Shown here in pieces: positions 7,983-14,841 of a DNA stretch of 19,273 bases. Source of the stretch: Ardenticatenales bacterium. Lineage in GTDB: Bacteria; Chloroflexota; Anaerolineae; Promineifilales; UBA4811. The first letter of the stretch is position 1; every line of letters begins with the position of its first letter. The translations under genes were made by a program, and so were the position numbers. The DNA is taken from NCBI GenBank assembly GCA_030667645.1, contig DAOUVM010000007.1, positions 1 to 19,273 of the forward strand, written 5' to 3'. Below the pieces are notes generated by a model, which saw only the letters and a program-made list of their open reading frames with translations, ran no database searches and was not told the origin of the DNA.

Positions 7983-8867
7983 ATGAGAAGGCTCGGCCTG
8001 CGATCCACGCTGCGCGACTATACTCTCATAACCATTGGCAGCCTGATCCTAGCCGTGAATCTCAACCTTTTCCTGGCGCCGGGCCAGATCGCCCCCGGTG
8101 GCGTTTCGGGCAGCGCCATCATCATCAATGGGTTGTCCGGCCTGCCCATCGGGATGACCATGCTGGTGCTGAACATCCCCCTGATCATCCTTGGCTATCG
8201 AATTCTGGGCACAAACCGTTTTCTGATCCGTACGTTATATGCGGTGCTGCTTTACAGCCTGGGATCAGACATCATCAAGATGTGGACCCCCGCCGCCGGC
8301 ATCACCGGCGACCTGCTGCTCAACGCCTTGTTTGGCGGCATAGTCGGTGGCATTGGCTGCGGCCTGATCTTCCGGGGAGAGGGCACGCCAGCCGGTAGCG
8401 GTATCCTCAGTCGCGTGCTTCAGTTGCGCACTGGGATTCCAGTTAGCCAGCTTTACGTGCTCATCGACGGCGTGGTGATTCTGATCGCAAGCCTGGTCTT
8501 TGGCTGGGAGCGGGGTCTCTATGCGCTGATTTGCGTGTTTGTGTGGGGTCTGGCCACGGATTATGTACTGGAGGGCCCCAGCGTCGTGCGTCTAGTCTTT
8601 GTCGTCACCGACTCGCCAGAGACGGTGACCAAGGCGATATGGGGCAAGTTGCAGTTGGGCGTCACCGGCTGGCCGGCCGAAGGAATGTACACCACCGAGG
8701 GACACACGGTTCTGTTCACCACGGTGAGCCGCCCGTTTGAGCGGGCTCTGAGGGAGGCTGTACATGCAGCCGACCCGGGCGCTTTTGTGGTAGCGGGACA
8801 AGGTCATCAAGCTATTGGCGGAATGTATGGTCAACCTCGGCCGCTACCGGCCGGTCGGCGAGACTGA
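7983..8867 (+). CDS. YitT family membrane protein (DUF161 membrane part plus C-terminal DUF2179 domain)
   Basis: An integral membrane protein of 294 residues, close to the usual 280-290. The N-terminal part has several hydrophobic helices (about 14-32, 58-72, 82-97, 110-130, 156-173, 178-194). It also has the conserved LNLFLAPGQIAPGGVSG segment (27-43) and GEGTPAGSGILSRVLQ (132-147), both typical of YitT proteins. The last 90 residues, from VRLVFVVTDSPE, form a soluble domain like DUF2179, with GWPAEGMYTTEGHTVLFTTV and a C-terminal end about VAGQGHQAIGG. The ATG at 7983 has GGAGG 9 bases upstream; an in-frame ATG at 7890 inside dppF lacks such support. The molecular function of YitT proteins is not established. 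It sits 70 bases after the importer ATPase and likely belongs to the same transcript. Confidence 0.88.
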   Translation: MRRLGLRSTLRDYTLITIGSLILAVNLNLFLAPGQIAPGGVSGSAIIINGLSGLPIGMTMLVLNIPLIILGYRILGTNRFLIRTLYAVLLYSLGSDIIKMWTPAAGITGDLLLNALFGGIVGGIGCGLIFRGEGTPAGSGILSRVLQLRTGIPVSQLYVLIDGVVILIASLVFGWERGLYALICVFVWGLATDYVLEGPSVVRLVFVVTDSPETVTKAIWGKLQLGVTGWPAEGMYTTEGHTVLFTTVSRPFERALREAVHAADPGAFVVAGQGHQAIGGMYGQPRPLPAGRRD

Positions 8868-8871
8868 AAAC

Positions 8872-9786
8872 ATGAACCTGGGCAACCCATTTGGCCTTCC
8901 CGGAGAGTGGTTCAAGGGAAGTTTGCATATCCACAGTACAAAGTCGGATGGAGATCGCACGCCAGACGAGGTGACCGCCTGGTACCAGAGCCGGGGGTTC
9001 CATTTCATCGCGCTCACGGATCACGGTGTTCTGAGCCAGTCCCAGGAGCCGGCCGATGGCCTGCTGGTACTCAACGGCATGGAGATCGAGGGCGTTGATC
9101 CCCAGGCAGGGTTGTTCCACCTTGTCGGCCTCGGCTTGAGGGAAAACCCGGTTCTGGATCAGATGTCTCGGACGTCAATGCGGGAGGCCCAGAACCGGCT
9201 GTTGGCAGCAGGAGGCCTTGTGATCATCGCTCACCCTTACTGGTCAGGTCAACTGTCCAAGGACCTTTTGAACCTGGATGGCTGCATCGGCCTGGAGATC
9301 TATAATGGTTCGTGCGAGGTAGAGGACGCCAAGGGTTACTCTCTCGTGCACTGGGACGACCTGCTGGCGGCCGGCCGCAGGCTCTGGGGTTTGGCGGTGG
9401 ATGACTCTCACTGGCACCATGGTTCCCAGGATGCCGGTCTGGGTTGGATCTGGGTCAGATCCGAAACGCTCAGTCAGGAGGCCATTCTGGCGGCGATTGA
9501 TCGGGGCCACTTTTTCTCAAGCACCGGCCCTCGAATCGAGGATCTGAGGCTTGAGGGGCGAGATGTCTTTGTACGCTGTTCGCCATGTGTCGCAGTCGAT
9601 TTCATCGGCCGCGGACCCCACAGCCGTCGCGTGATCGCCCAAGCCGGTGACTGTATTACCCAAGTCGAGCACCGCCTTGACGCTCATCAGCAGTACTTGC
9701 GGGTTGCATGCAGGGACAAGGATGGTGGCTGGGCTTGGAGCAACCCTCTGATGAATGTAGGTAGCGACGCGAATGCAGGCAATTGA
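8872..9786 (+). CDS. PHP-domain metal-dependent phosphoesterase
   Basis: A 304-residue PHP-domain protein with the motifs of stand-alone PHP phosphoesterases. Likely metal ligands: H19 and H21 with D26 (KGSLHIHSTKSDG), D50 and H51 (ALTDHG), E71 (NGMEIEG), H83, H121 (IIAHPYW), D178 and H180 (AVDDSHWH). All the family's expected positions are filled, so it should be active, hydrolysing a phosphate ester such as a nucleotide or sugar phosphate; the substrate is unknown. The C-terminal 75 residues form a small beta-rich tail ending in KDGGWAWSNPLMN, seen in other PHP proteins. The ATG at 8872 gives the usual N-terminus but has only a weak ribosome site. ATG at 8827 or TTG at 8815 would overlap the YitT gene. 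The stop codon lies within a promoter for the next unit. Confidence 0.87.
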   Translation: MNLGNPFGLPGEWFKGSLHIHSTKSDGDRTPDEVTAWYQSRGFHFIALTDHGVLSQSQEPADGLLVLNGMEIEGVDPQAGLFHLVGLGLRENPVLDQMSRTSMREAQNRLLAAGGLVIIAHPYWSGQLSKDLLNLDGCIGLEIYNGSCEVEDAKGYSLVHWDDLLAAGRRLWGLAVDDSHWHHGSQDAGLGWIWVRSETLSQEAILAAIDRGHFFSSTGPRIEDLRLEGRDVFVRCSPCVAVDFIGRGPHSRRVIAQAGDCITQVEHRLDAHQQYLRVACRDKDGGWAWSNPLMNVGSDANAGN

Positions 9787-9811
9787 CAGTTCATTCCCGC
9801 CATGATAGTAT
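9783..9811 (+). promoter_or_regulatory. Putative sigma70-type promoter for the HAD-AOR-ADH unit
   Basis: A perfect -35 hexamer TTGACA (9783-9788) is followed after exactly 17 bases by TAGTAT (9806-9811), a 4 of 6 match to the -10 consensus. The -35 box overlaps the stop codon of the PHP gene. The first downstream gene starts at 9921, which would give a leader of about 100 bases. Consensus match only. Confidence 0.55.
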
Positions 9812-9920
9812 CTAGATGTATCAGTCATATATCCATCGTATTTCTCTGGGGCTGGGCCGCAGTTGCCCCGATTGTGTTGCCGGCCGTCCGGTCCAGTTCC
9901 GAGGCAATCGGAAGCCAGCC

Positions 9921-10709
9921 ATGACAAACCTAAGAATTGGCCCGGTGCTGTCAGTGGAGCCGGGGACCTCAACGTGGCAGAATTTCGACGCCGAACTGAT
10001 CGCCTTTGACAAGGACGGAACGCTGATCGATGTCGAGTTCATGTGGGGGCGCCTGGCTGTCGCCTGGGTGGAGCGGCTGACAGCGGGGCGGCCTGACCCG
10101 CGCCTGGGAGATGAGCTATTCAGCGCCCTGGGGTACGATCGGGGGTCACAGCGCATCTTGCCACAGAGTCCCTTGGCGATAGCCACCGCCGGCCAATTGC
10201 ATACGATCTTGGCGGCAACCCTCTTTCGCTTTGGAACCCCTTGGACTGAAGCTGAAACGCGCGTCCGGGAGGTTTCGCGGCAGGCTTACGAGCAGATCCC
10301 GCTGGCAGAACTCGTGCGTCCCGCCAGCGACCTGCCGGCACTCTTGGGGCGATTGGCGTCGGCCGGCCTGCGCCTGGCCATCGTCACCACCGACCACCGG
10401 ATCGAGACAGAGAAGCAGCTTCAAATGTTGGGCATCACGGACCTGGTGGACGGTCTGGTTTGCGGGGATGACGGCATCCCCACCAAGCCGGCTCCCGATA
10501 TGCTGTTGGCCGTATGCCGGCAATTGGGGATCGAGCCTGCCCGCACTGTGGTCGTGGGCGACACAGAGGCCGATCTACTGATGGCGCGCAACGCCGGCGC
10601 TGGGTTGGCGGTGGCAGTTCTCAATGGAGCAGGCGCCCAAACCTCGCTCAGTGAGCATGCAGATGCTGTGCTGCAATCCATCGATGGCATCCACATTGGA
10701 GCATCGTGA
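9921..10709 (+). CDS. HAD superfamily hydrolase, Gph/phosphatase-like
   Basis: A cytoplasmic phosphatase of 262 residues with all four HAD motifs: D30 and D32 in FDKDGTL (motif I), T156/T157 in AIVTTDH (II), K189 in PTKPAPD (III), and D214/D218 in VVGDTEADLLMARNAG (IV). The region between motifs I and II (about residues 40-145) is alpha-helical in appearance, like the C1 cap of phosphoglycolate phosphatases and related enzymes, although the substrate cannot be predicted. The frame is open upstream to 9816, but ATG 9921 is preferred because the preceding residues are cysteine and arginine rich and unlike the family; its ribosome site is weak. It is the first gene after a likely promoter and is followed 46 bases later by the AOR gene. 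It might remove a phosphorylated or damaged metabolite from the aldehyde pathway. Confidence 0.87.
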   Translation: MTNLRIGPVLSVEPGTSTWQNFDAELIAFDKDGTLIDVEFMWGRLAVAWVERLTAGRPDPRLGDELFSALGYDRGSQRILPQSPLAIATAGQLHTILAATLFRFGTPWTEAETRVREVSRQAYEQIPLAELVRPASDLPALLGRLASAGLRLAIVTTDHRIETEKQLQMLGITDLVDGLVCGDDGIPTKPAPDMLLAVCRQLGIEPARTVVVGDTEADLLMARNAGAGLAVAVLNGAGAQTSLSEHADAVLQSIDGIHIGAS

Positions 10710-10727
10710 TGTCCGTTTTCAATATCG

Positions 10728-10745
10728 TTTACATGGGTTTGTAAA
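10728..10745. promoter_or_regulatory. Short palindrome TTTACA-N6-TGTAAA over the AOR ribosome site
   Basis: TTTACA (10728-10733) and TGTAAA (10740-10745) are exact reverse complements separated by six bases. The right half runs into the AAAGGAG Shine-Dalgarno of the AOR gene (start 10756). It could be a dyad operator, or a weak RNA hairpin that partly hides the ribosome site. Small enough to be chance. Confidence 0.3.
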
Positions 10746-10755
10746 GGAGAAGCAC

Positions 10756-12579
10756 ATGTGCGGCCACTTTAATCGTTATCTGCACGTTGACCTGAGCACC
10801 AAGAGCTGGTCCACCTTTTCATTGTCGGACGATGTATTGGAGAAATACATCGGTGGGAAAGGGGTGGGCGCCTATCTGCTGGCACAGCACCAGGATCCAA
10901 AGGCCGAGCCGTTTGACGCCCCTAACCCACTCTTGTTTGTGGTTGGTCCGCTTACCGGGACCAAGGCGCCTTCGATGCGCTCGCTGGTGGTGTTTCAATC
11001 CCCGGTTACGCGGCTCTTGACCGATTCGCACTTTGGGGGTCATTTCGGGCAGCAGGTCAAATCGGCCGGATATGATGGCCTTCTCATCACCGGCAGCGCG
11101 ACCAGCCCATCCCTATTGGAGATTGATGACGACCACATAGCCATCAAGGACGCCGGTCATCTCTGGGGCATGAACACCTACGAGAGCTATGATCAATTGC
11201 GGCCGGACTATCCTGAGAAGGAGTGGCGCATCGCTTGCATCGGTCCGGCCGGCGAGAACCGGGTGAATTTCGCAGTGATAGACTGCGACCCCCACCGACA
11301 GGCGGGACGCGGCGGTGGAGGCGCAGTGATGGGGGCCAAGAACCTCAAGGCTATCGTCGTCCGCGGCACCAAGAAGGTAGAGATCGCCGATCCGGACTTG
11401 TTCCGCAAATATCTCAAGGGAACCCTCGCTGACATGAAAGACAATGACTATATTGTCGGCTTTCGCGTTGGAGGCACGGCCGCCTCGATTCCGTGGGCCG
11501 ATGAGGAAGGGCTACTGCCCACCCGCAATTTCCAGCGAGGGAGTTTCGAGCACGCGGCCGAGTTGGGCGATGCTGCCCAGAGGGAAAAGTACTGGGACAA
11601 GGATGTCGCCTGTGCAACCTGCCCAATCGCCTGCACCAAGCTCGGTTCCCTGAAGGAAGGACGCTTTGCCGGGATGGCCGGGGATTCGCTGGAATACGAG
11701 AGCGCCGCCATGCTGGGCGCAAATCTGGAGATTGGCAAAACCGATGAAGCGATCTGCCTCGGTCTGACGTGCGACCTGCTGGGATTGGACACGATCTCTG
11801 CAGGAGCGGTTCTCAGTTTCGCATGCGAAGCTGTTGAAAAGGGGCTTTTGGAGGCCGACCTTTGCTTTGGCGACCTTGACAGCTTGGCAGCCATGCTGGG
11901 CGACATTAGCACGCGACAGGGCGTCGGCGACCTGTTGGCGGATGGGGTGCGAGCGGCCGCTGCAAAGATAGGCGCGGGTTCCGACAGCTTTGCGATTCAC
12001 GTCAAGGGGCTCGAGTTGCCGGCCTGGGGCCCCCGCGGAGTTCCTGGGATGGCGTTGGCCTATATGACGGCCGACCGGGGCGGCTGCCACCAGCGCGCTT
12101 TTCCAATCCTATACGAAGCCGGCGGAGAGACCTGGAAGGGGCAGAGCTACGAGCGATTGTCCTTGGACGGCAAAGCCCAACTGCTGGTTGAGATTCAGAA
12201 TCGCTTGGCCGGGCTGGACACCTTTGTCACCTGTGATTTCGCCCGCTATGGCATCACCGACGAGGCGTACCTGGACTTGCTGGCGGCCGGCGCCGGCCGG
12301 CGGATTGACCTGGACGAACTCTATCAGGTCGGCGAGCGTATCTGGAACCTAACGCGGCTCTTTAACCTCAAGGCGGGGATGACCAAGGAACACGAGGATC
12401 TCCCCCGCCGCTTCAAGGACGAGCCGTTGCCGGATGGCCCCGCGGCCGGGCATCGCTTTTCCGAGAGCGATCTCCAGCGGCTGCTCGCCGATTATTACGT
12501 TGCCCGCGGTTGGGACGAGAACGGTGTGCCCACCCAAGAGAGGCTCAAGGTGCTGGAGGTCGATTATCCGGCCCAGTGA
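10756..12579 (+). CDS. aor: Aldehyde:ferredoxin oxidoreductase (tungsten/molybdenum bis-pterin enzyme)
   Basis: Oxidises aldehydes to carboxylic acids with ferredoxin as acceptor, or reduces activated acids in the reverse direction; cytoplasmic. At 607 residues it has the standard family length (about 605). Fe-S ligands C286, C289 and C293 (CATCPIAC) and C493 (FVTCDF) follow the classic C-x2-C-x3-C plus distant C pattern and fall almost exactly at the positions I recall for the Pyrococcus furiosus enzyme (288, 291, 295, 494). The pterin-contact region GRGGGGAVMGAKNLKAIVV (185-203) and the active-site E313 (EYES) with H445 (GGCHQRAF) are present. AAGGAG lies 6 bases before the ATG at 10756; the longer in-frame ATG at 10624 lies inside the HAD gene and is unlikely. 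It is followed by an alcohol dehydrogenase gene, so an aldehyde shared by both is likely. Confidence 0.94.
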   Translation: MCGHFNRYLHVDLSTKSWSTFSLSDDVLEKYIGGKGVGAYLLAQHQDPKAEPFDAPNPLLFVVGPLTGTKAPSMRSLVVFQSPVTRLLTDSHFGGHFGQQVKSAGYDGLLITGSATSPSLLEIDDDHIAIKDAGHLWGMNTYESYDQLRPDYPEKEWRIACIGPAGENRVNFAVIDCDPHRQAGRGGGGAVMGAKNLKAIVVRGTKKVEIADPDLFRKYLKGTLADMKDNDYIVGFRVGGTAASIPWADEEGLLPTRNFQRGSFEHAAELGDAAQREKYWDKDVACATCPIACTKLGSLKEGRFAGMAGDSLEYESAAMLGANLEIGKTDEAICLGLTCDLLGLDTISAGAVLSFACEAVEKGLLEADLCFGDLDSLAAMLGDISTRQGVGDLLADGVRAAAAKIGAGSDSFAIHVKGLELPAWGPRGVPGMALAYMTADRGGCHQRAFPILYEAGGETWKGQSYERLSLDGKAQLLVEIQNRLAGLDTFVTCDFARYGITDEAYLDLLAAGAGRRIDLDELYQVGERIWNLTRLFNLKAGMTKEHEDLPRRFKDEPLPDGPAAGHRFSESDLQRLLADYYVARGWDENGVPTQERLKVLEVDYPAQ

Positions 12580-12582
12580 TCA

Positions 12583-12612
12583 TCGATCGGACCGCAAGGG
12601 CGGTCCGATCGA
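12583..12612. other. 13-base-pair stem-loop between the AOR and alcohol dehydrogenase genes
   Basis: The arm at 12583-12595 (TCGATCGGACCGC) is perfectly reverse-complemented at 12600-12612 around a four-base loop. It starts 3 bases after the AOR stop codon and lies 38 bases before the next start. No U-run follows, so complete termination is doubtful. It may act as an mRNA stabiliser or processing site that sets AOR and dehydrogenase levels apart, or as a partial terminator. Confidence 0.55.
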
Positions 12613-12649
12613 AGCATATTGGAAACAGTGTTCAGAAAAGGAGAGTTCG

Positions 12650-13816
12650 ATGATTAATCTACGTTCTTTTGAAGTGCCGACAGTGGTCAAGCACGCGCCG
12701 GGCGCCATCACCTTCCTGGCTGATGAGGTGAAGGCATTGGGGTGCAAGCGGCCCATGTTGGTCACCGACCAGGGCCTGGTCAAGGCCGGCCTGGTAGAAC
12801 AGGCCACCGACGTTCTCAAGGCCGCCAACCTGGACTATGTGCTGTTTGACAGCGTGGTCGCCAATCCCCCCATCAAGCTGGTGGACGATGCAGCCAAGAC
12901 GTTCAAGCAGGAGGGATGTGATGGCTTGATCGGCCTGGGTGGCGGCAGCCCCATGGACGCCGCCAAGGCGATCGGCGTGGTGGCAGTGCATGGCGGCTCT
13001 ATCCTGGATTTCGAATGGGCTGACCCGCAGCCCATAGTCAAGCGCATTCCGCCGCTGGTCTGTGTCCCCACCACCGCCGGCACCGGCAGCGAAGTGACCT
13101 TGTGGGCGGTCATCACCGATCCGGCTCGCAAGATCAAGTACAACGCGGGCGGCACCGGACTCATTGCACCGCATGTGGCCCTTATCGATCCCCTTCTGAC
13201 ACTAGGGCTGCCAGCGCACATTACGGCCGGGACCGGTATCGACGCGATGACTCATGCCATCGAGTGTTACACGTGCGCCTATGCCCAGCCGTGGCCCGAT
13301 GCAGTGGCGCTCTGGGCGATCGAGACCCTGGCAAAGTGGCTACCCATTGCCTACGCTCAAGGCCAGAACGAAGAGGCTCGGTACAATGTTTCCATGGCTG
13401 CGATGTTGGGCGGCATGAGCTACGGAACCGAGAGCGCAGGGGCGGTTCACGCTATGAGCCAAACGGCCGGCGGGGTCTACGACCTCCCCCACGGCGAGTT
13501 GACAGCCGCCTTGCTGGCTCCGGTGATGGAATTCAACTACCTGGGAGAACCAGTCAAGTACGCGCGCATGGCCCAGGCGTTGGGGGAGGACACCTGGGGG
13601 ATGGGCGTTTTCGACGCCGCTCAACTGGCGGCCATCGCAGTGACGCGGCTTACCGAAACGCTGGGGATTCCGACCTTGCGCGAAATGGGGATACCAGAGA
13701 AAGATATCCCCATGCTGGCTCAACTCGCCTTTGATGATCCCCAGACCGTCGGAAACCCGCGGGACATTGACGTTGCAGGATACGAAAAGATCTATCGTAG
13801 CTGTTTCGGCAAGTAG
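12650..13816 (+). CDS. Iron-containing alcohol dehydrogenase (Fe-ADH family)
   Basis: NAD(P)-dependent interconversion of an alcohol and an aldehyde or ketone, cytoplasmic; 388 residues, typical for this family. The nucleotide-binding loop GGGSPMDAAKA (97-107) is present. The metal ligands D198 and H202 (GIDAMTHAIE), H267 (VHAMSQ) and H281 (DLPHGE) match the Asp-His-His-His set of FucO-like enzymes. The conserved VPTTAGTGSEVT (139-150) is also intact. AAAGGAGAG (12637-12645) lies 4 bases before the ATG at 12650, a strong site; the frame is open upstream to 12434 only as overlap with the AOR gene. Together with the AOR it would let the cell reduce an aldehyde to an alcohol or the reverse, balancing ferredoxin and NADH. 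Substrate unknown. Confidence 0.94.
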   Translation: MINLRSFEVPTVVKHAPGAITFLADEVKALGCKRPMLVTDQGLVKAGLVEQATDVLKAANLDYVLFDSVVANPPIKLVDDAAKTFKQEGCDGLIGLGGGSPMDAAKAIGVVAVHGGSILDFEWADPQPIVKRIPPLVCVPTTAGTGSEVTLWAVITDPARKIKYNAGGTGLIAPHVALIDPLLTLGLPAHITAGTGIDAMTHAIECYTCAYAQPWPDAVALWAIETLAKWLPIAYAQGQNEEARYNVSMAAMLGGMSYGTESAGAVHAMSQTAGGVYDLPHGELTAALLAPVMEFNYLGEPVKYARMAQALGEDTWGMGVFDAAQLAAIAVTRLTETLGIPTLREMGIPEKDIPMLAQLAFDDPQTVGNPRDIDVAGYEKIYRSCFGK

Positions 13817-13882
13817 ACGCAGATCAGGTTGGGCAGCGCCATAGATTGCTGTGCCGCCAGATTCTGCCAACGGAGCAACCCT

Positions 13883-13917
13883 GACGAGGCCGTCCACACT
13901 ATGTGGGTGGCCTCGTC
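13883..13917 (+). terminator. Terminator-like hairpin after the alcohol dehydrogenase gene
   Basis: Nine perfect pairs (13883-13891 with 13909-13917, GACGAGGCC) extend inward through two G-U pairs and five more Watson-Crick pairs to a loop of three bases. The stem is about 16 pairs. Only short T-runs follow (TTT at 13924, TTTT at 13935), so intrinsic termination is plausible but not textbook. It lies 66 bases after the stop codon and separates this unit from the ZIP-MFS unit. Confidence 0.55.
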
Positions 13918-13972
13918 GGCCGATTTCGCACGGGTTTTGTGATCTACAATAGCAGCGCGGTTCCGAAAGCGG

Positions 13973-13978
13973 TATAAT
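13973..13978 (+). promoter_or_regulatory. Candidate -10 element TATAAT before the ZIP transporter gene
   Basis: A perfect TATAAT hexamer 48 bases before the start codon, in otherwise GC-rich sequence. No good -35 box is seen 16-18 bases upstream (TAGCAG region), so a regulated or activator-dependent promoter is possible. A start site near 13985 would give a leader of about 42 bases. Confidence 0.4.
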
Positions 13979-14009
13979 CTATCGGAACTTGGCAGCCATC
14001 AAGGTTACC

Positions 14010-14021
14010 TGACTCGAGTCA
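14010..14021. promoter_or_regulatory. 12-base palindrome TGACTCGAGTCA in the leader of the ZIP gene
   Basis: A perfect dyad (TGACTCGAGTCA) lies between the putative -10 box and the ATG at 14027. It ends 5 bases before the start codon, where the ribosome site would be, and no good Shine-Dalgarno is visible there. A metal-responsive repressor site is a natural guess given the gene, but nothing in the sequence identifies the regulator. Confidence 0.35.
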
Positions 14022-14026
14022 TCATC

Positions 14027-14824
14027 ATGGAATGGTTCAGCACCCAGAGTCCCATCCTGCAGGCCCTCCTGGCCACCGGTTTCACCTGGTTCGTGACCGG
14101 TCTCGGAGCGGGCCTGGTGTTCTTTTTCAAGAGCATCAATCGCACAACCCTGGATGGCATGCTCGGCTTTGCGGCCGGAGTCATGATCGCCGCCAGCTTT
14201 TGGTCGCTGCTGGCGCCCGCCATCGAGATGGCAGAGGGATCCTGGATCCCTGCCACGTCCGGATTCCTGCTGGGAGGGCTGTTTCTCTGGTTGGTGAACA
14301 AGGTTCTGCCCCACCTCCACCTTGGGCGTCCGGTGGACGAGGCGGAGGGGATCAAGACAGGCTGGGAGCGCAGTGTCCTATTGGTGCTGGCGATCACTCT
14401 GCACAATATCCCGGAGGGGCTGGCGGTTGGGGTGGCCTTTGGTGCACTGAGCGCTGACCTTCCTGCGGCCAGCCTCGCGGGCGCGATGGCGCTCGCCCTG
14501 GGCATCGGCATCCAGAACTTTCCCGAGGGGGCGGCCGTTTCGGTCCCGCTCCGCCGCGAGGGATTGTCCCGCACGAAAAGCTTTTGGTACGGACAGCTTT
14601 CCGGCATGGTCGAGCCCCTCGCCGGGGTGCTCGGCGCGGCGGCCGTCATTGCCATGCGGCCGATTCTTCCCTATGCCCTCTCTTTTGCGGCCGGGGCGAT
14701 GATCTTTGTGGTCATCGAAGAACTCGTACCCGAATCACAGATGAACAAGAACACCGACATTGCCACCGCGGGCGGGATGCTTGGCTTTGCGGTCATGATG
14801 ACCCTTGACGTGGCGCTTGGATAG
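14027..14824 (+). CDS. ZIP family divalent metal transporter (ZupT/GufA-like)
   Basis: A membrane transporter of 265 residues that moves zinc or other divalent cations towards the cytoplasm. It has about eight hydrophobic segments. The two transport-site motifs are HNIPEGLAVG in helix 4 (H126, N127, E130) and QNFPEGAAV in helix 5 (N164, E167). The IEELVPES motif (E231, E232) near the end and E196 in a late helix are also family features. The loop PHLHLGRPVDEAEG (95-108) contains two histidines that may bind metal. ATG at 14027 is the natural start; the ribosome site is poor (GAG only), with a palindrome in its place. The next gene follows after 17 bases and is likely co-transcribed. Confidence 0.92.
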   Translation: MEWFSTQSPILQALLATGFTWFVTGLGAGLVFFFKSINRTTLDGMLGFAAGVMIAASFWSLLAPAIEMAEGSWIPATSGFLLGGLFLWLVNKVLPHLHLGRPVDEAEGIKTGWERSVLLVLAITLHNIPEGLAVGVAFGALSADLPAASLAGAMALALGIGIQNFPEGAAVSVPLRREGLSRTKSFWYGQLSGMVEPLAGVLGAAAVIAMRPILPYALSFAAGAMIFVVIEELVPESQMNKNTDIATAGGMLGFAVMMTLDVALG

Positions 14825-14841
14825 AGCAGGGATCAACACTC

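Noticed and set aside
11512..12090. A 192-codon minus-strand frame inside the first AOR gene
   Set aside because: Antisense to a full AOR frame with all ligands intact; no start signal.
13937..13978. TTGTGA with TATAAT as a full promoter pair for the ZIP gene
   Set aside because: The spacing is 30 bases, far from the 16-18 needed; only the -10 hexamer was kept.
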